From Nemertoderma westbladi (Eukaryota > Xenacoelomorpha > Nemertodermatida > Nemertodermatidae): a DNA stretch of 64,000 nucleotides. Under the pieces are notes generated by a model. It ran no database searches. It was not told where the DNA came from and was given only the letters and a program-made list of their open reading frames with translations. The position numbers were made by a program, and so were the translations under genes. The stretch covers positions 1 through 64,000 of the forward strand of contig JAUCBJ010002303.1 of the NCBI GenBank assembly GCA_032718475.1, written 5' to 3'. The stretch's first letter is position 1; every line of letters begins with the position of its first letter. Shown here in pieces: positions 1 through 9,149 of the stretch.

Positions 1-775
1 TGATAATTTGTTAAAAGCAGTTTATTAAAAATAATATAAAAAATATTTTAATATAGTGTTAGTAATTTAGTGATAAATTAATTAAAATTAGCGATTCAAG
101 CTGTGTGGAATTCAGTATGAAAAAATATAATATTTAAAAAATAATAGATAAATAATCATCTCCAGCCTTGACATCCAACTAACTCTACGGTGGCTGATAA
201 AAACATGCAAAGTAATAATTAGTGGTATTATATTAATTACTAACTAACTAATGAGGTTGAGGTTTTTTTTTATTAAAGCTAATAAATACACAATAATTAA
301 ACGGTACCGGTATAGTCATATACAAATCAATGATTAGATTCAAAGATTATTGTTCAAAATCGGAATTATTATAAAATAAATAAAATATACATTAAATACA
401 AACTGACAAAGACTGTTGAAAATAGTTACATACAATGTGTGTATGCTTTGAGGATATCCTCATGAGGTTTAACCTCGTTTCCATGATTCAAAATTAAAAT
501 TTATAGCTTTGGTATCATAGTTTGTTGTTAAGTTAAGTACAAAAATTAAAATTATTATGATATATTATAAAAATATTAGGTAGGAATTTTAGTTCATTTA
601 AGAAAATAAAAAGGAAGGATAATTATTGGTAGGACATTTATGTACAGTTGATTTAAAAATATTAAAAAAAGGAGTGTGGCGCATAATAATTGGTAGTCCG
701 AAATAAAATAATGTTAAATATTTGTGAAATCTAAATAGATATTATCCGTACAACTCCTGATTAGTTTAGATGTTT
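1..775. other. AT-rich intergenic spacer
   Basis: Very AT-rich sequence with no open frame of note, no RNA gene and no clear repeat structure. It is the 3' flank of the minus-strand acyltransferase gene. I saw no convincing AATAAA signal close to that gene's stop codon. Confidence 0.6.
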
Positions 776-2218
776 TTACTTCTTGGTACAGCCGAGAACC
801 GTTGCAAATGGTTTCAGCAGCTCGATAACGAGTTCCACATCGGCAGTACGAAGTCCCAAAGCAACAACGAAACCGTCGACGCCATCGCGAATAATGATAC
901 CAATACCGTCGACGCCTCTTCTAACGGGAGCAAACCCTGAGTAGACAGAGCGACCGCTACCGAAATCTATAACGTGTTCGAATTGGGACCAGTTACTTAT
1001 GGCGTAGGTTGACAGGGAGAGAACAGATCGAGCGAACGGGTTCACAAGCCAATCCTTCCTCTCCACGGACTGGAGATACGAGATCTGATTCCTAATGCGT
1101 TCCACGTCCATCTCCACCACGGAGTTCCTCACCAGTTCCGCGCATTCCAACACGATCTTGGATGCGTCCCTCGCCTCGTCTAGGATGACGTCACGTCGTA
1201 CTGAGGACCACGCATACAACGACGAGTTCCCGAAGAACCCATCGGGGAGCGGTGGGTCCAGCCGTCCGGACCTCCGTACCGACACCGCGATGGTAAGGAA
1301 CAAATCTTCCGGGAACTTCTCCCCGGCCCGGAAGCCTCTCGCCCGCGATACCGCCCACCACACAGCCCCGCAAATGACGTCATTGTTACTTAGCGACGAT
1401 TTCGGGCCTCGCAGTTGGGCGATGGCAGAACGTGAGAAACGTAACCGAAGGGTTTCCATGGAGGGAGCGAGGAAAGATAGATTGGCGATGAGTTTACCAC
1501 GTCGTCTGATTAACCAGGAGATTAAAGTGCGGATATAACTGGGAAACTTGGAAGGAGAATATAGTAAGGAGGGGGAGGGAGATTCATTAGCCCTAAACGG
1601 AGGGAAAGCGAATTCCCCTATTGAGTTTATAGAGATGTCCTGGGGTGATTCGCCTCGACAGAAGGAGGCAAAATTCCGAGCGAGAGAGAAGAAAGTACTA
1701 GCGTCAGCGATGCAATGGTGCAGGGCCATGGTGAGTGCACAGCCTCCATCGGAGAGCGTCGTGTGCTGAACGACAAACACCGGTGACGGATGGAGTACGC
1801 CGGTCCAACTGTCTGGATACGCGTCGAATATCTCCGCTACGGGGAGCAGCGAGGGGGGTAGGTCATCGGGGGAGGTTGTCGTTGTAAAGGAGAGGGACTC
1901 AGCCGATATTAGGAGGGCAGTCTCTGTGAAGGGGGAGCCTCCGCGCGACCATCGGCCGTCTGGGTGTCTACGGTACTCCCTGGCCAATACGGCGGCGTAT
2001 AGCGGGGTTGCTAGGAGACGCTGTAACCCCGATCGAAGGGATGAGAATGTGGGAGCCCCTCGGGAGTCGAACACCCAGAGGAAGCTGATGTAGCAGGGCG
2101 GGACTGTGTGGTCCAGTACGGTTAGGAATGTGTCTGTGAGGGGTCCGTACACAGCCGTGGTAGACAATGCCTCCTCGGTCGGTAGTCGTATCCGTTCAAG
2201 TTCATAAACATCATTCAT
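776..2218 (-). CDS. BAHD-family (PF02458-like) acyl-CoA-dependent acyltransferase
   Basis: An intact, intronless 480-residue ORF of normal length for BAHD transferases, which move an acyl group from acyl-CoA to an alcohol or amine. The catalytic HxxxD motif is seen as HHCIAD (His168, Asp172) in the middle of the chain. The C-terminal structural motif usually written DFGWG is present as DFGSG (about 418-422). Family landmarks SNND-VICGAVWW (about 277-288) and FFGNSS (about 328-333) lie between them in the expected order. There is no signal peptide or membrane segment, so a cytosolic enzyme is likely. The ATG at 2218 gives the family-typical N-terminus. GC content is clearly above the flanking spacer. 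The family is well known in plants and fungi and unusual in animals; the neighbour is the animal-type Hikeshi gene on the same strand. Substrate unknown. Horizontal transfer or an under-described animal clade are both possible. Confidence 0.88.
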   Translation of the reverse strand: MNDVYELERIRLPTEEALSTTAVYGPLTDTFLTVLDHTVPPCYISFLWVFDSRGAPTFSSLRSGLQRLLATPLYAAVLAREYRRHPDGRWSRGGSPFTETALLISAESLSFTTTTSPDDLPPSLLPVAEIFDAYPDSWTGVLHPSPVFVVQHTTLSDGGCALTMALHHCIADASTFFSLARNFASFCRGESPQDISINSIGEFAFPPFRANESPSPSLLYSPSKFPSYIRTLISWLIRRRGKLIANLSFLAPSMETLRLRFSRSAIAQLRGPKSSLSNNDVICGAVWWAVSRARGFRAGEKFPEDLFLTIAVSVRRSGRLDPPLPDGFFGNSSLYAWSSVRRDVILDEARDASKIVLECAELVRNSVVEMDVERIRNQISYLQSVERKDWLVNPFARSVLSLSTYAISNWSQFEHVIDFGSGRSVYSGFAPVRRGVDGIGIIIRDGVDGFVVALGLRTADVELVIELLKPFATVLGCTKK

Positions 2219-3368
2219 TGTAATTTGTAACCGTCGTGGGTGGGTAAGGTGGCCTTGATGGGTAAACTTCTTATATTAGTAGAGCAGGATCAGTTAGCCT
2301 ATGGTTTTCTGTGACAGATTTAATTAAGTTCTGGCCCTGTCTTCACTACCGAAACTTACAGTATGCCCGTATGGAGCCAAAAAGGTTACTGTATGTTTAC
2401 CATTTTTTTTAATCTTGTATTTCAAACTTGAACTTATAAAAGTATTGCAGTATTGACATTCAGTTGTTTAATTTTGTTAGGCGTACATCAGCACATTAAA
2501 TAATTAGAGGATAAGTAATGCTTTAACGGTAAACTATGAATTTAAGTTTAGGAGGATAGAAATTTCCTTCAGAATGAATTTTCGTCAATATTTTGAAATT
2601 GCCGTCACAATCTAACACTCACTGATTTACAGTGTAGCCAATTAAAAGTAAATATTCTAATTTGATTGCACAACTGACAACATACTCGGCGTTACCAACT
2701 TAGAAGTTAAATATTAATAAAACAGAATGATCAATTTTTCGCATTATTTGATTGTTGTTAAATTCAAAAGCAAGATATAATTAGAGATAGATAGGGCGAG
2801 GTAATAACTTTTGCTATTATTAAGATAAATATTGTTCTTATGGGAAAATTACGAAAAATCGAAGAGCGGACAGTGTTATTCACATGGAAGGCAAAATAGC
2901 TTTATTGATAACTTTTGGAGAAATAATTATACAAAAAAATTAAAATATTGTAAATCCGACAGCATCCCCATCCCCACCCCCTCCATGTTGTATAAAACAG
3001 GCTAGGAGGAAACTTGATGCAAATCACGTCTATTTTCCCATGGGGAGGGATGAATTTTGATAGAGTAGAAGCAGCTAATGTATAAAATTGTATCTGACTG
3101 TGAAGAAAACAAAATAAACTTTAATTATTGTCATTCATTACCTATTTGCTATTTATTGCAATGTATAAAATTGAGTACCATAAACCTGACTTAAAAGAAA
3201 ACAGAATAAACTGTAATTATTATAATTACCTACCTATATTTATTACGATGTATAATAATGAGTACCGGTACCGCATACTTCTAACTTATGTCTAACTTAT
3301 GTTCAGAAAGTACAGTGCAGGCATTGCACTGTCTACGGGTAATACGGGTGTGATTCCCTGATTAAACG
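2219..3368. other. Intergenic spacer between BAHD gene and Hikeshi
   Basis: AT-rich sequence without genes. Both neighbours are on the minus strand, so this holds the BAHD promoter side and the Hikeshi 3' side. A TATA-like string (AATATAAG on the minus strand) lies near 2268-2280, about 50-60 bases before the BAHD start codon; it is only a weak promoter candidate. An imperfect direct duplication with a period near 90 bases spans roughly 3078-3265. Confidence 0.4.
3239..3244 (-). promoter_or_regulatory. Candidate poly(A) signal of Hikeshi
   Basis: Minus-strand AATAAA lies about 125 bases past the Hikeshi stop codon, a plausible distance for a short 3' UTR. A second AATAAA-like site occurs further on, near 3150. 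Confidence 0.35.
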
Positions 3369-3956
3369 TCAATTCTTTAAAAATGAGGGATCGTTTTGCA
3401 ATTTATTCAGAACCAATTCGTACCACTTTTGAACCTCTTTTAAAGGCACAAATAACTCCGATGGTTGTGGGGTCATTTGGCTTTGTGTTATTGCGAAGGA
3501 GGCGATATAATTAAACAGCTGATTGGCTAATTTCTGGGGCAAGTCTATATTCAGTGTTGCGTTAGCTGCATTCGGAGTTAATTGCGAGATTTCAGCATCC
3601 GACTTTATTTGTATTCCCAGTTGAGTCGGCGTAGTGGAAGTGAAAGCGTCGCCGAAACCGTGAGGTGTAGTCACAGCGCGGGATTGTAAGGAATCCAGTC
3701 CGGACAGTTTAAACACGGCGCTGGGTTTCGCGTTGCTAAGGAACCCGAGATACAGCCATGCCTGTTGGCCGTCGTTCCTAGGGAAACCGAAGTAAACGGC
3801 CCCTGCGAAACCGGTCGGAAAAGGGACCGCGCCGGTGAGGAAGACTACGAGATGGTGGATAGAAGTGGCGTCCGTCACGGTAGTGAGGAAGCTGGTTTCG
3901 TCGATTTGTTGGAAATCGGTTTGAACTAGACGCCCTGATGCTACACAGGCGAACAT
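3369..3956 (-). CDS. HIKESHI: Hikeshi (OPI10 / C11orf73 family), HSP70 nuclear import carrier
   Basis: A complete 195-residue ORF, the usual length of this family, read from one uninterrupted exon. Recognisable family features run in order: an N-terminal FACVASGRLVQT strand, the VPFPTGFAGAVYF core, a W-x-x-LGF step, NAKPSAVFKLSG, and the C-terminal helical part ITQSQMTPQPSELFVP followed by KWYE and DPSFLKN. Hikeshi carries HSP70 into the nucleus under heat stress by binding HSP70 and nucleoporin FG repeats; this role is inferred from family membership. The absence of introns is notable because vertebrate orthologues are split into several exons and NALCN in this same window has introns. It could therefore be a retrocopy, but the frame is intact. 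Confidence 0.93.
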   Translation of the reverse strand: MFACVASGRLVQTDFQQIDETSFLTTVTDATSIHHLVVFLTGAVPFPTGFAGAVYFGFPRNDGQQAWLYLGFLSNAKPSAVFKLSGLDSLQSRAVTTPHGFGDAFTSTTPTQLGIQIKSDAEISQLTPNAANATLNIDLPQKLANQLFNYIASFAITQSQMTPQPSELFVPLKEVQKWYELVLNKLQNDPSFLKN

Positions 3957-4097
3957 TGCACGGTAGGGCCTATTGTTATAAGCAGAATAACTTAGAAAGT
4001 GGCAAAGACTGACAAGAACTGTTGAACTGAAAATATCCGAATTTATGCCACCTATGCGTATGACCTACCAAGACAATACCAGCCTACCGCTGTATGG

Positions 4098-4530
4098 CTA
4101 TTCCGAGGTAATGTAGCGTTAGGTCTAAATCGGTATACCTTAGGTCCTGTAGCGTTAGGTCCCGTAGCTTTAGGTCCTGGCGCGTTAGGTCCTGTAGCAT
4201 TAGGTCCTGTAGCTTTAGGTCCTGGCGCATTAGGTCCTGTAGCATTAGGTCCTATAGCATATATCTGACTGTTGATTCTCTATTAATCTATTCTACAATA
4301 TCCCTAACTCTCGTTTGTTTTGGTTCCTTTCAACTCGCCTCTGTAACATGCTCTTTTACTAACCTGCCTGGTTTTGGAGGCAGACTGGACCTACTGACCT
4401 AATGGCACGGCCCTAACGCTACCAGGACCTAACGCCACGGATCTAATGCTACCAGAAACCTAATGCTACGGACCTAACGCTACCAAGGACCTAAAGCGCC
4501 AGGACCTAACGCACCATAACCCTATTCCGA
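4098..4530. mobile_element. Fold-back / MULE-like non-autonomous DNA element with 9-bp target duplication
   Basis: A direct repeat CTATTCCGA occurs at 4098-4106 and 4522-4530. Immediately inside are inverted ends: left GGTAATGTAGCGTTAGGTC, and right, read on the minus strand, GGTTATGGTGCGTTAGGTC. Both arms (about 4107-4262 and 4384-4521) are tandem arrays of a short unit related to GTAGCRTTAGGTCCT. They stand in opposite orientation around a roughly 120-bp centre, so the whole element could fold into a long hairpin. A 9-bp duplication is typical of Mutator-like elements. There is no coding capacity. Confidence 0.75.
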
Positions 4531-4543
4531 CAGTAAACAAAAC

Positions 4544-4765
4544 ATGGACTCAGTCCAGCAGAAAATCGATCGTAATATCATTCAATCGCTGGATGAACTT
4601 GTAAGCCATGTGAATGACTTCTGCAACCTTATTGCCTTGGATTGGAACATATGGGATATGACGTATCGTGAAGATCTCGCGGTCGCGAGTCCCAGAAATT
4701 GCAAAAGGGTACCTACTCTACTTTCCCTTTGTTATTTTTACCTTAGACCTATGCCTATGACATAA
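4544..4765 (+). CDS. Small hypothetical ORF or possible first exon
   Basis: A 73-codon ATG-initiated frame with a soluble, protein-like first half (KIDRNIIQSLDELVSHVNDF) that resembles no family I recognise. A possible splice donor (AAAAGGGTACCT) occurs near 4705-4715, after which the composition becomes non-protein-like. It may be a chance frame. Confidence 0.15.
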   Translation: MDSVQQKIDRNIIQSLDELVSHVNDFCNLIALDWNIWDMTYREDLAVASPRNCKRVPTLLSLCYFYLRPMPMT

Positions 4766-4784
4766 GCTATGAGGTGTTATATAA

Positions 4785-4960
4785 CGTCTTGGAAAGACCC
4801 AGCACCACCCCACGGAGATACCGCCTGAAGCTTGCTGGGCACTGTTGCCGCCGGCGGTACACAACCTTGTGTTATTGCAGCCTGATGGTGTGGTGAGAAT
4901 ATGTACACGTGGTAGCCAGCCTATAACTTTCTTCAGAGGCCTGCTCAGGAACACTGGACT

Positions 4961-4991
<31 letters not shown>

Positions 4992-5050
4992 TGTACTTCT
5001 GTATGAAAGAGTTGCGATCTGGTGGACCTTGCTGGGTCTGCCGCTGCCGT
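4785..5050 (+). pseudogene. Decayed 3' end of a LINE ORF2 (plus orientation)
   Basis: Translated with frame corrections, this resembles the C-terminus of the LINE at 5301-7125: RLKLAGHCCRR parallels RLRFAGHCFRR, followed by equivalents of the QPHGV, QPMTFLRR and DTGLK stretches. It lies in the opposite orientation to that LINE, so it is a separate old copy rather than part of it. Stops and frameshifts are frequent, and a 23-base G run interrupts it. Confidence 0.6.
4969..4991. repeat. Poly-G tract, 23 bases
   Basis: An uninterrupted run of 23 G on the plus strand, inside the LINE scrap. Such length is rare in animal DNA and prone to sequencing and assembly error. Confidence 0.8.
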
Positions 5051-5260
5051 CACTGAATCTTAGTGCAAGCCATTTATCACATCATCATATTAACAAGAAA
5101 AATGTACCGAGGCTCCTGTTCTCAATTAAATATCTACCAATTTTCAGGCTAAAAATGTTAATAAACTGTTTTAATTTATAAATGAATATGATAGGTTGGA
5201 ATTTGTGTTAACACTAAAAACGTTGGCAACACTCGACCAAAGCAAAAAACAATAGACCCG

Positions 5261-5300
5261 AGTCAGAAATTGCCAGATAATGAGCTACAGTAGGCCTACT
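5261..5300. repeat. 40-bp direct repeat, 3' copy (LINE target duplication)
   Basis: Identical over 40 bases to 7126-7165. It begins AGTCAGAAATTGCCAG and ends TAGGCCTACT. The pair brackets the LINE exactly. Confidence 0.8.
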
Positions 5301-7125
5301 ACTACTACTAGGATCGGCATGCTGCATTGCAGCTGCATTTTTAAGAATGCTGTGCCGGCTTGTCAACAAAATTGCACCGCCACAACTCCCTATCACCCAT
5401 GACATTTGCTAGATCATCCGCATCTTTAAGGCCAGTGTCCTTTAAGATGCGTCTCAAGAAAGTCATGGGCTGTCCACCATGCTTATTCACTCCATGAGGC
5501 TGCCAAAGTACAAGATTATGCACTGGCTGGTCCTCACGGCGAAAGCAATGTCCTGCAAAGCGGAGGCGATTTTGTTCTAGTGTCAAGCTTGGGGGAACCA
5601 ATGAGACACCTCCAATGTTATATAGTGTCTGGTTGGAGATGTGTGCATTGTACTAGACACAATGAACCCGGCGTAGCATTCTTGTGAATGGTGCCATCCA
5701 GAGATTTGGTGTCCTCAGCAGTTAGAGCCCAGCATGGACTCCCGTAGAGGAGTACTGGAACTACTGCTGCTCTAAATAATCGGACCTTAAGTTTCCGATT
5801 AATTCTCGGTGACTTCCAAATCCTGGAAAGCCTATTCAAGGCTGCCCATGCCTTTCCCTTACGTATTCGAAGGTCCTCACCTGACTTCCGGATCCATGAT
5901 CCCAGGTAACAGAAGTCGTCCACATGCTCAAGCATACCATCCTTTGAGCTTATGCTCATCCGATCAGAGACTTGCTGAGGACTTTCACAGTTAACGGTCA
6001 GAATTTTGGTCTTTCTGGAGTTAATAAAAAGACCAACACTAGAAGCAGCATGTTCTAATGAGCTGAGGAGCCGTTGGGCTCCCTCTAATGATTCTGAGAG
6101 TACTCCTAAGTCATCAGCAAAGTCTAGATCAGTTAGGTACTTGGCAGGATTTCCTCGACTTCTGGAGCCAGTAGGTGGAGTTATCATCACCCCATCATCA
6201 TTATGATGATCTAAGGACATGCGTAGAACATAGTCAACCACAATAATGAACAAGTATGGTGCAGGTGTGTCTCCTTGGAGGACGCCCCATAACACTTCAA
6301 ATTGTTCTGTGTCACCGTCAACAGTATAGACACAAATGTTGTCGAACCATCGTATACTGATCTGATTGCTGCAATAATTTCATCAGGAATCCCATATAAT
6401 GAAAGTATGCTGAACATACGTGAGCGAGAGACTGAATCAAAGGCCTTGAAGAAGTCAACAAAGATAACAGCCAGATGCCTGTCTTTCTTTTTTGATAATT
6501 CTTCAATTATCCTTCTAAGTGCCAAAATGGGCTCCATGGTCCCACGACCTTTACGGAACCCATTCTGATTTCCACGGAGCAGTCTCTCAATGGGATCCCT
6601 GATGCGATTTAATAGAATCCTATTGTATAGCTTTGCAGCAATCGAGATCAATGAGACTCCCCGAAAAGAACCATGGAGTGTTAGGTTGCCCTTCTTGGGA
6701 ACTGGCACCAACTTATTTGTTTTAATTTCTTGTGGGACTCTTGTTGTTCGGTACATGTCTACTATGATGGGATAGATGAGCTTTAAACACTCAGGTATTT
6801 TAAAGACCTCGGGGGGAACACCATCTACTCCACTGGCACGATTGGTCTTAATGCTCTTTGCAGCAGCCTTCACTTCTGCAAAGGAGATATCACCAATGGG
6901 AATATCTAGGAGTACAGACTCAGACACTTTTACTTCTATAAAGTTATCAGGCAATACCCTGTCATTATTGAGGAGCTTTTCAAAGTGGGCTTTCCAACCA
7001 TTGAGGCGATCGGCTGGTGATTCAGCCTTAACCTTGGTGGTTGGTTGGCTTTTCCGCCCAGTAAGCAGATTGATTGATTTCCATGCCTGGGATGATTGCC
7101 TGCTGTCGTCAGCATCATTGATGGC
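5301..7125 (-). mobile_element. 5'-truncated LINE (non-LTR retrotransposon)
   Basis: A minus-strand element whose 3' end (plus-strand left end) terminates in a short (TAG)n tail at 5301-5311. Its 5' end is cut inside the reverse transcriptase ORF. A perfect 40-bp direct repeat lies on both sides, which is best explained as a long target-site duplication made by target-primed reverse transcription. No endonuclease region is left. The RT resembles elements with an apurinic-type endonuclease (RTE/Jockey side); the exact clade needs a tree. Confidence 0.85.
5341..7125 (-). pseudogene. LINE ORF2 reverse transcriptase, truncated and frameshifted
   Basis: Reading on the minus strand, the frame opens at the truncation point (INDADDSRQSSQAWKSINLL). 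It runs in one frame through the RT fingers (ASGVDGVPPEVFK), the palm (VIFVDFFKAFDSVSR) and the thumb approach. A frameshift near 6290-6360 then moves it to a second frame with the Q-G-D-x-x-APYLF motif and the FADDLG catalytic pair. The C-terminal part (YLGSWI, RKGKAWAALNRLSRIWKS, LLYGSPCWALT) follows, and a further frameshift near 5620 leads to the terminal RLRFAGHCFRR block ending at 5341. The catalytic Asp pair is kept, but the ORF is broken at least twice and lacks its N-terminal domain, so it cannot be active. Confidence 0.85.
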
Positions 7126-7165
7126 AGTCAGAAATTGCCAGATAATGAGCTACAGTAGGCCTACT
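7126..7165. repeat. 40-bp direct repeat, 5' copy (LINE target duplication)
   Basis: Partner of 5261-5300. The LINE reading frame happens to stay open for a few codons into this flank. Confidence 0.8.
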
Positions 7166-7802
7166 GTATCTTTGTCACAACAGTAATATTATTTTATACA
7201 CTTCCAGTACATATTCAAAGAGGTCTAGATACTTAAACTTTAAACGAATGTTCCAAGAAACACTCAATGGAGGTCAACTGCTTAAATGACCAAGGTGCCC
7301 AGGTTCAGGAAAGCAGGCTGACTACGTTATTTCGATTTACTATTGATGGCTACGTTAAAACATACAAGGGCAGTCATCTAACCCCAAGCGAAATCCCCAT
7401 TTAATTAACCACAACTTCCATCTCCATACCCCCTAAGATAAAATCGCTGTAAACCTTCCCAAGGGCGCGCTCCATGTAGGCGGGAGGGGGCTATCACCTT
7501 GGCATAATAGATCAGCGCAGTAGGGTATGGGTGTAAACGTTAAGCAGACACTGGTGCAGACACGTGGTGCAGACACTGGTACTGTGTAGTACTTCTGCTA
7601 TTTAGTCAGTTGTCAGTCATGCAGTACACTAGGCCTAATGCTTGGTTTGTTCTATATCCATACTTATATCAACATCATTAATATACGTCATACTAAGTTC
7701 ACCAAACCCCCCTACTCATATACGTCATGGCACACTGCTTCCTGGCTTCCGAACACGCCGATAAACTGGACCTACGAACTCCTACTATTCCCCATTAACA
7801 AC
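7166..7802. other. Spacer and 5' leader of gypsy element 1
   Basis: No coding sequence. At about 7541-7580 it carries two or three copies of the CAGACACTGGTG motif, which is massively amplified at the far end of the same gypsy element (12172-12475). This suggests that part of the element's terminal repeat or leader lies here. No clear LTR or primer-binding site could be delimited. Confidence 0.4.
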
Positions 7803-9138
7803 ATGGCGACAGATCCACGCAACCCCCACACCTTCATCCTGCGAAGCTCCCCGCCCGCCTTTGACATCGAGTCGGAGAAGGCAACCAGCCGTGGGACCTC
7901 TCTCCGACCCGGCGAATCCCCCGGATGCTGCCGTCACCAACGACCTACGTCGATCCACCCTCTGTCTACACCACGCCGCGCTCACTTCGGCGTTCTCTCG
8001 CGCCACTAACGCGGTAGTAAAGGGGCTCGCCCTTACTACCGAACAAAACGCGAACTCGGAGGACGTCATCGATCAGTTGGGGCGGCACATCGATGGCGGG
8101 ACCAACCGACGGGTTTAACGGCAGCAATTGGCCCGACGTCACCGCCTCCCCGAGGAGAGTCCGGAGTCCTTCCTCGTCGCCCTCCGGGACCTGGCCGCCA
8201 AGTGCGACTTCGCCGCGCTCGCCACTAAGGAGGCCCACCAATAGGACCGCCTGCTGGACCAGTTCACTGCGGGATTCGGCGACAAAGAAGTTACAGAGCA
8301 ACTCCTCCGTCTCCCCAACGACTGTTCCCTCGGCGACGCACTGCGGCTCGCCCAAGCCGTCTGGGCAGCGCGCAAGGACGCCGCATCGCTCGCCCTGCCC
8401 TCGAACCCTGCCGCCGCCGTCACCAGCGTTACAGCCGCACCCCGGCGCTACCAACAGGGCCCGGTCCATGAGGAGCGACAACCGAAGTCATCCTCCAAGT
8501 GCCCTCAGTGCGGTTACCCCCCACACCAGGCCGGCAAACGTTGTCCGGGTGCTACGGCCCGTTGCCGCCACTGCAACCAATTCGGCCACTACGACCGAAT
8601 GTGCCGCTGCCACCCAACGCCGAACCCACGGACTAACTACACCACCCATGAACCCGACAACGGACGGGACGACCACGAGTCCGTCCACAACGCCCAGGTC
8701 TGGTCCACGATCCTGGACGGACTCGACCTGGACTCCATCCCGGACGTCTCGGCCACGGAGAGACTCGAGTTCCTCGAAACCGTGACCATCGGCTTCCAGG
8801 TCACCAAAGACCCGACCCGCGGTATCCCGGAGCTGCAGTTCCTTCCGGACTCCGGAGCCAACGTGACCACCATCCCTTGGCGGATCTACAGGGCGTTCGG
8901 AGGCCGCCACGAGAACCTCCGCCACCCCGACGGCCAACCGATGACGAGCCACAAGGACTCCGAGACCCCGCTGGCACACCGCCTCGCCAATGGGAGCCGC
9001 CTCGGGTGGACCTTTAAGGGGATATTTAACGCCACCCTCCAGTGCACCACCCTCGGAACTGTGTGCACCAACGGCCTATGGGTGCTCGACGGGTTGCAAC
9101 AGCCCCTCCTCTCCCGAAGGGTGTGTTTCACCCTGTGA
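7803..9138 (+). pseudogene. gypsy-1 gag and aspartic protease
   Basis: An ATG at 7803 opens a gag-like start (MATDPRNPHTF) that loses frame near 7880. The frame shared by 8119-9138 encodes the gag C-terminus (PESFLVALRDLAAKCDF, LPNDCSLGDALRLAQAVW). It carries a TAG stop at 8242-8244, a zinc-knuckle region at about 8500-8605 whose second knuckle CRHCNQFGHYDRMC fits C-x2-C-x4-H-x4-C, and a protease active site PDSGANVTTIP with its Asp codon at 8848-8850. The frame ends at 9138, before the RT. Confidence 0.8.
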
Positions 9139-9149
9139 GTACTGCGGAG

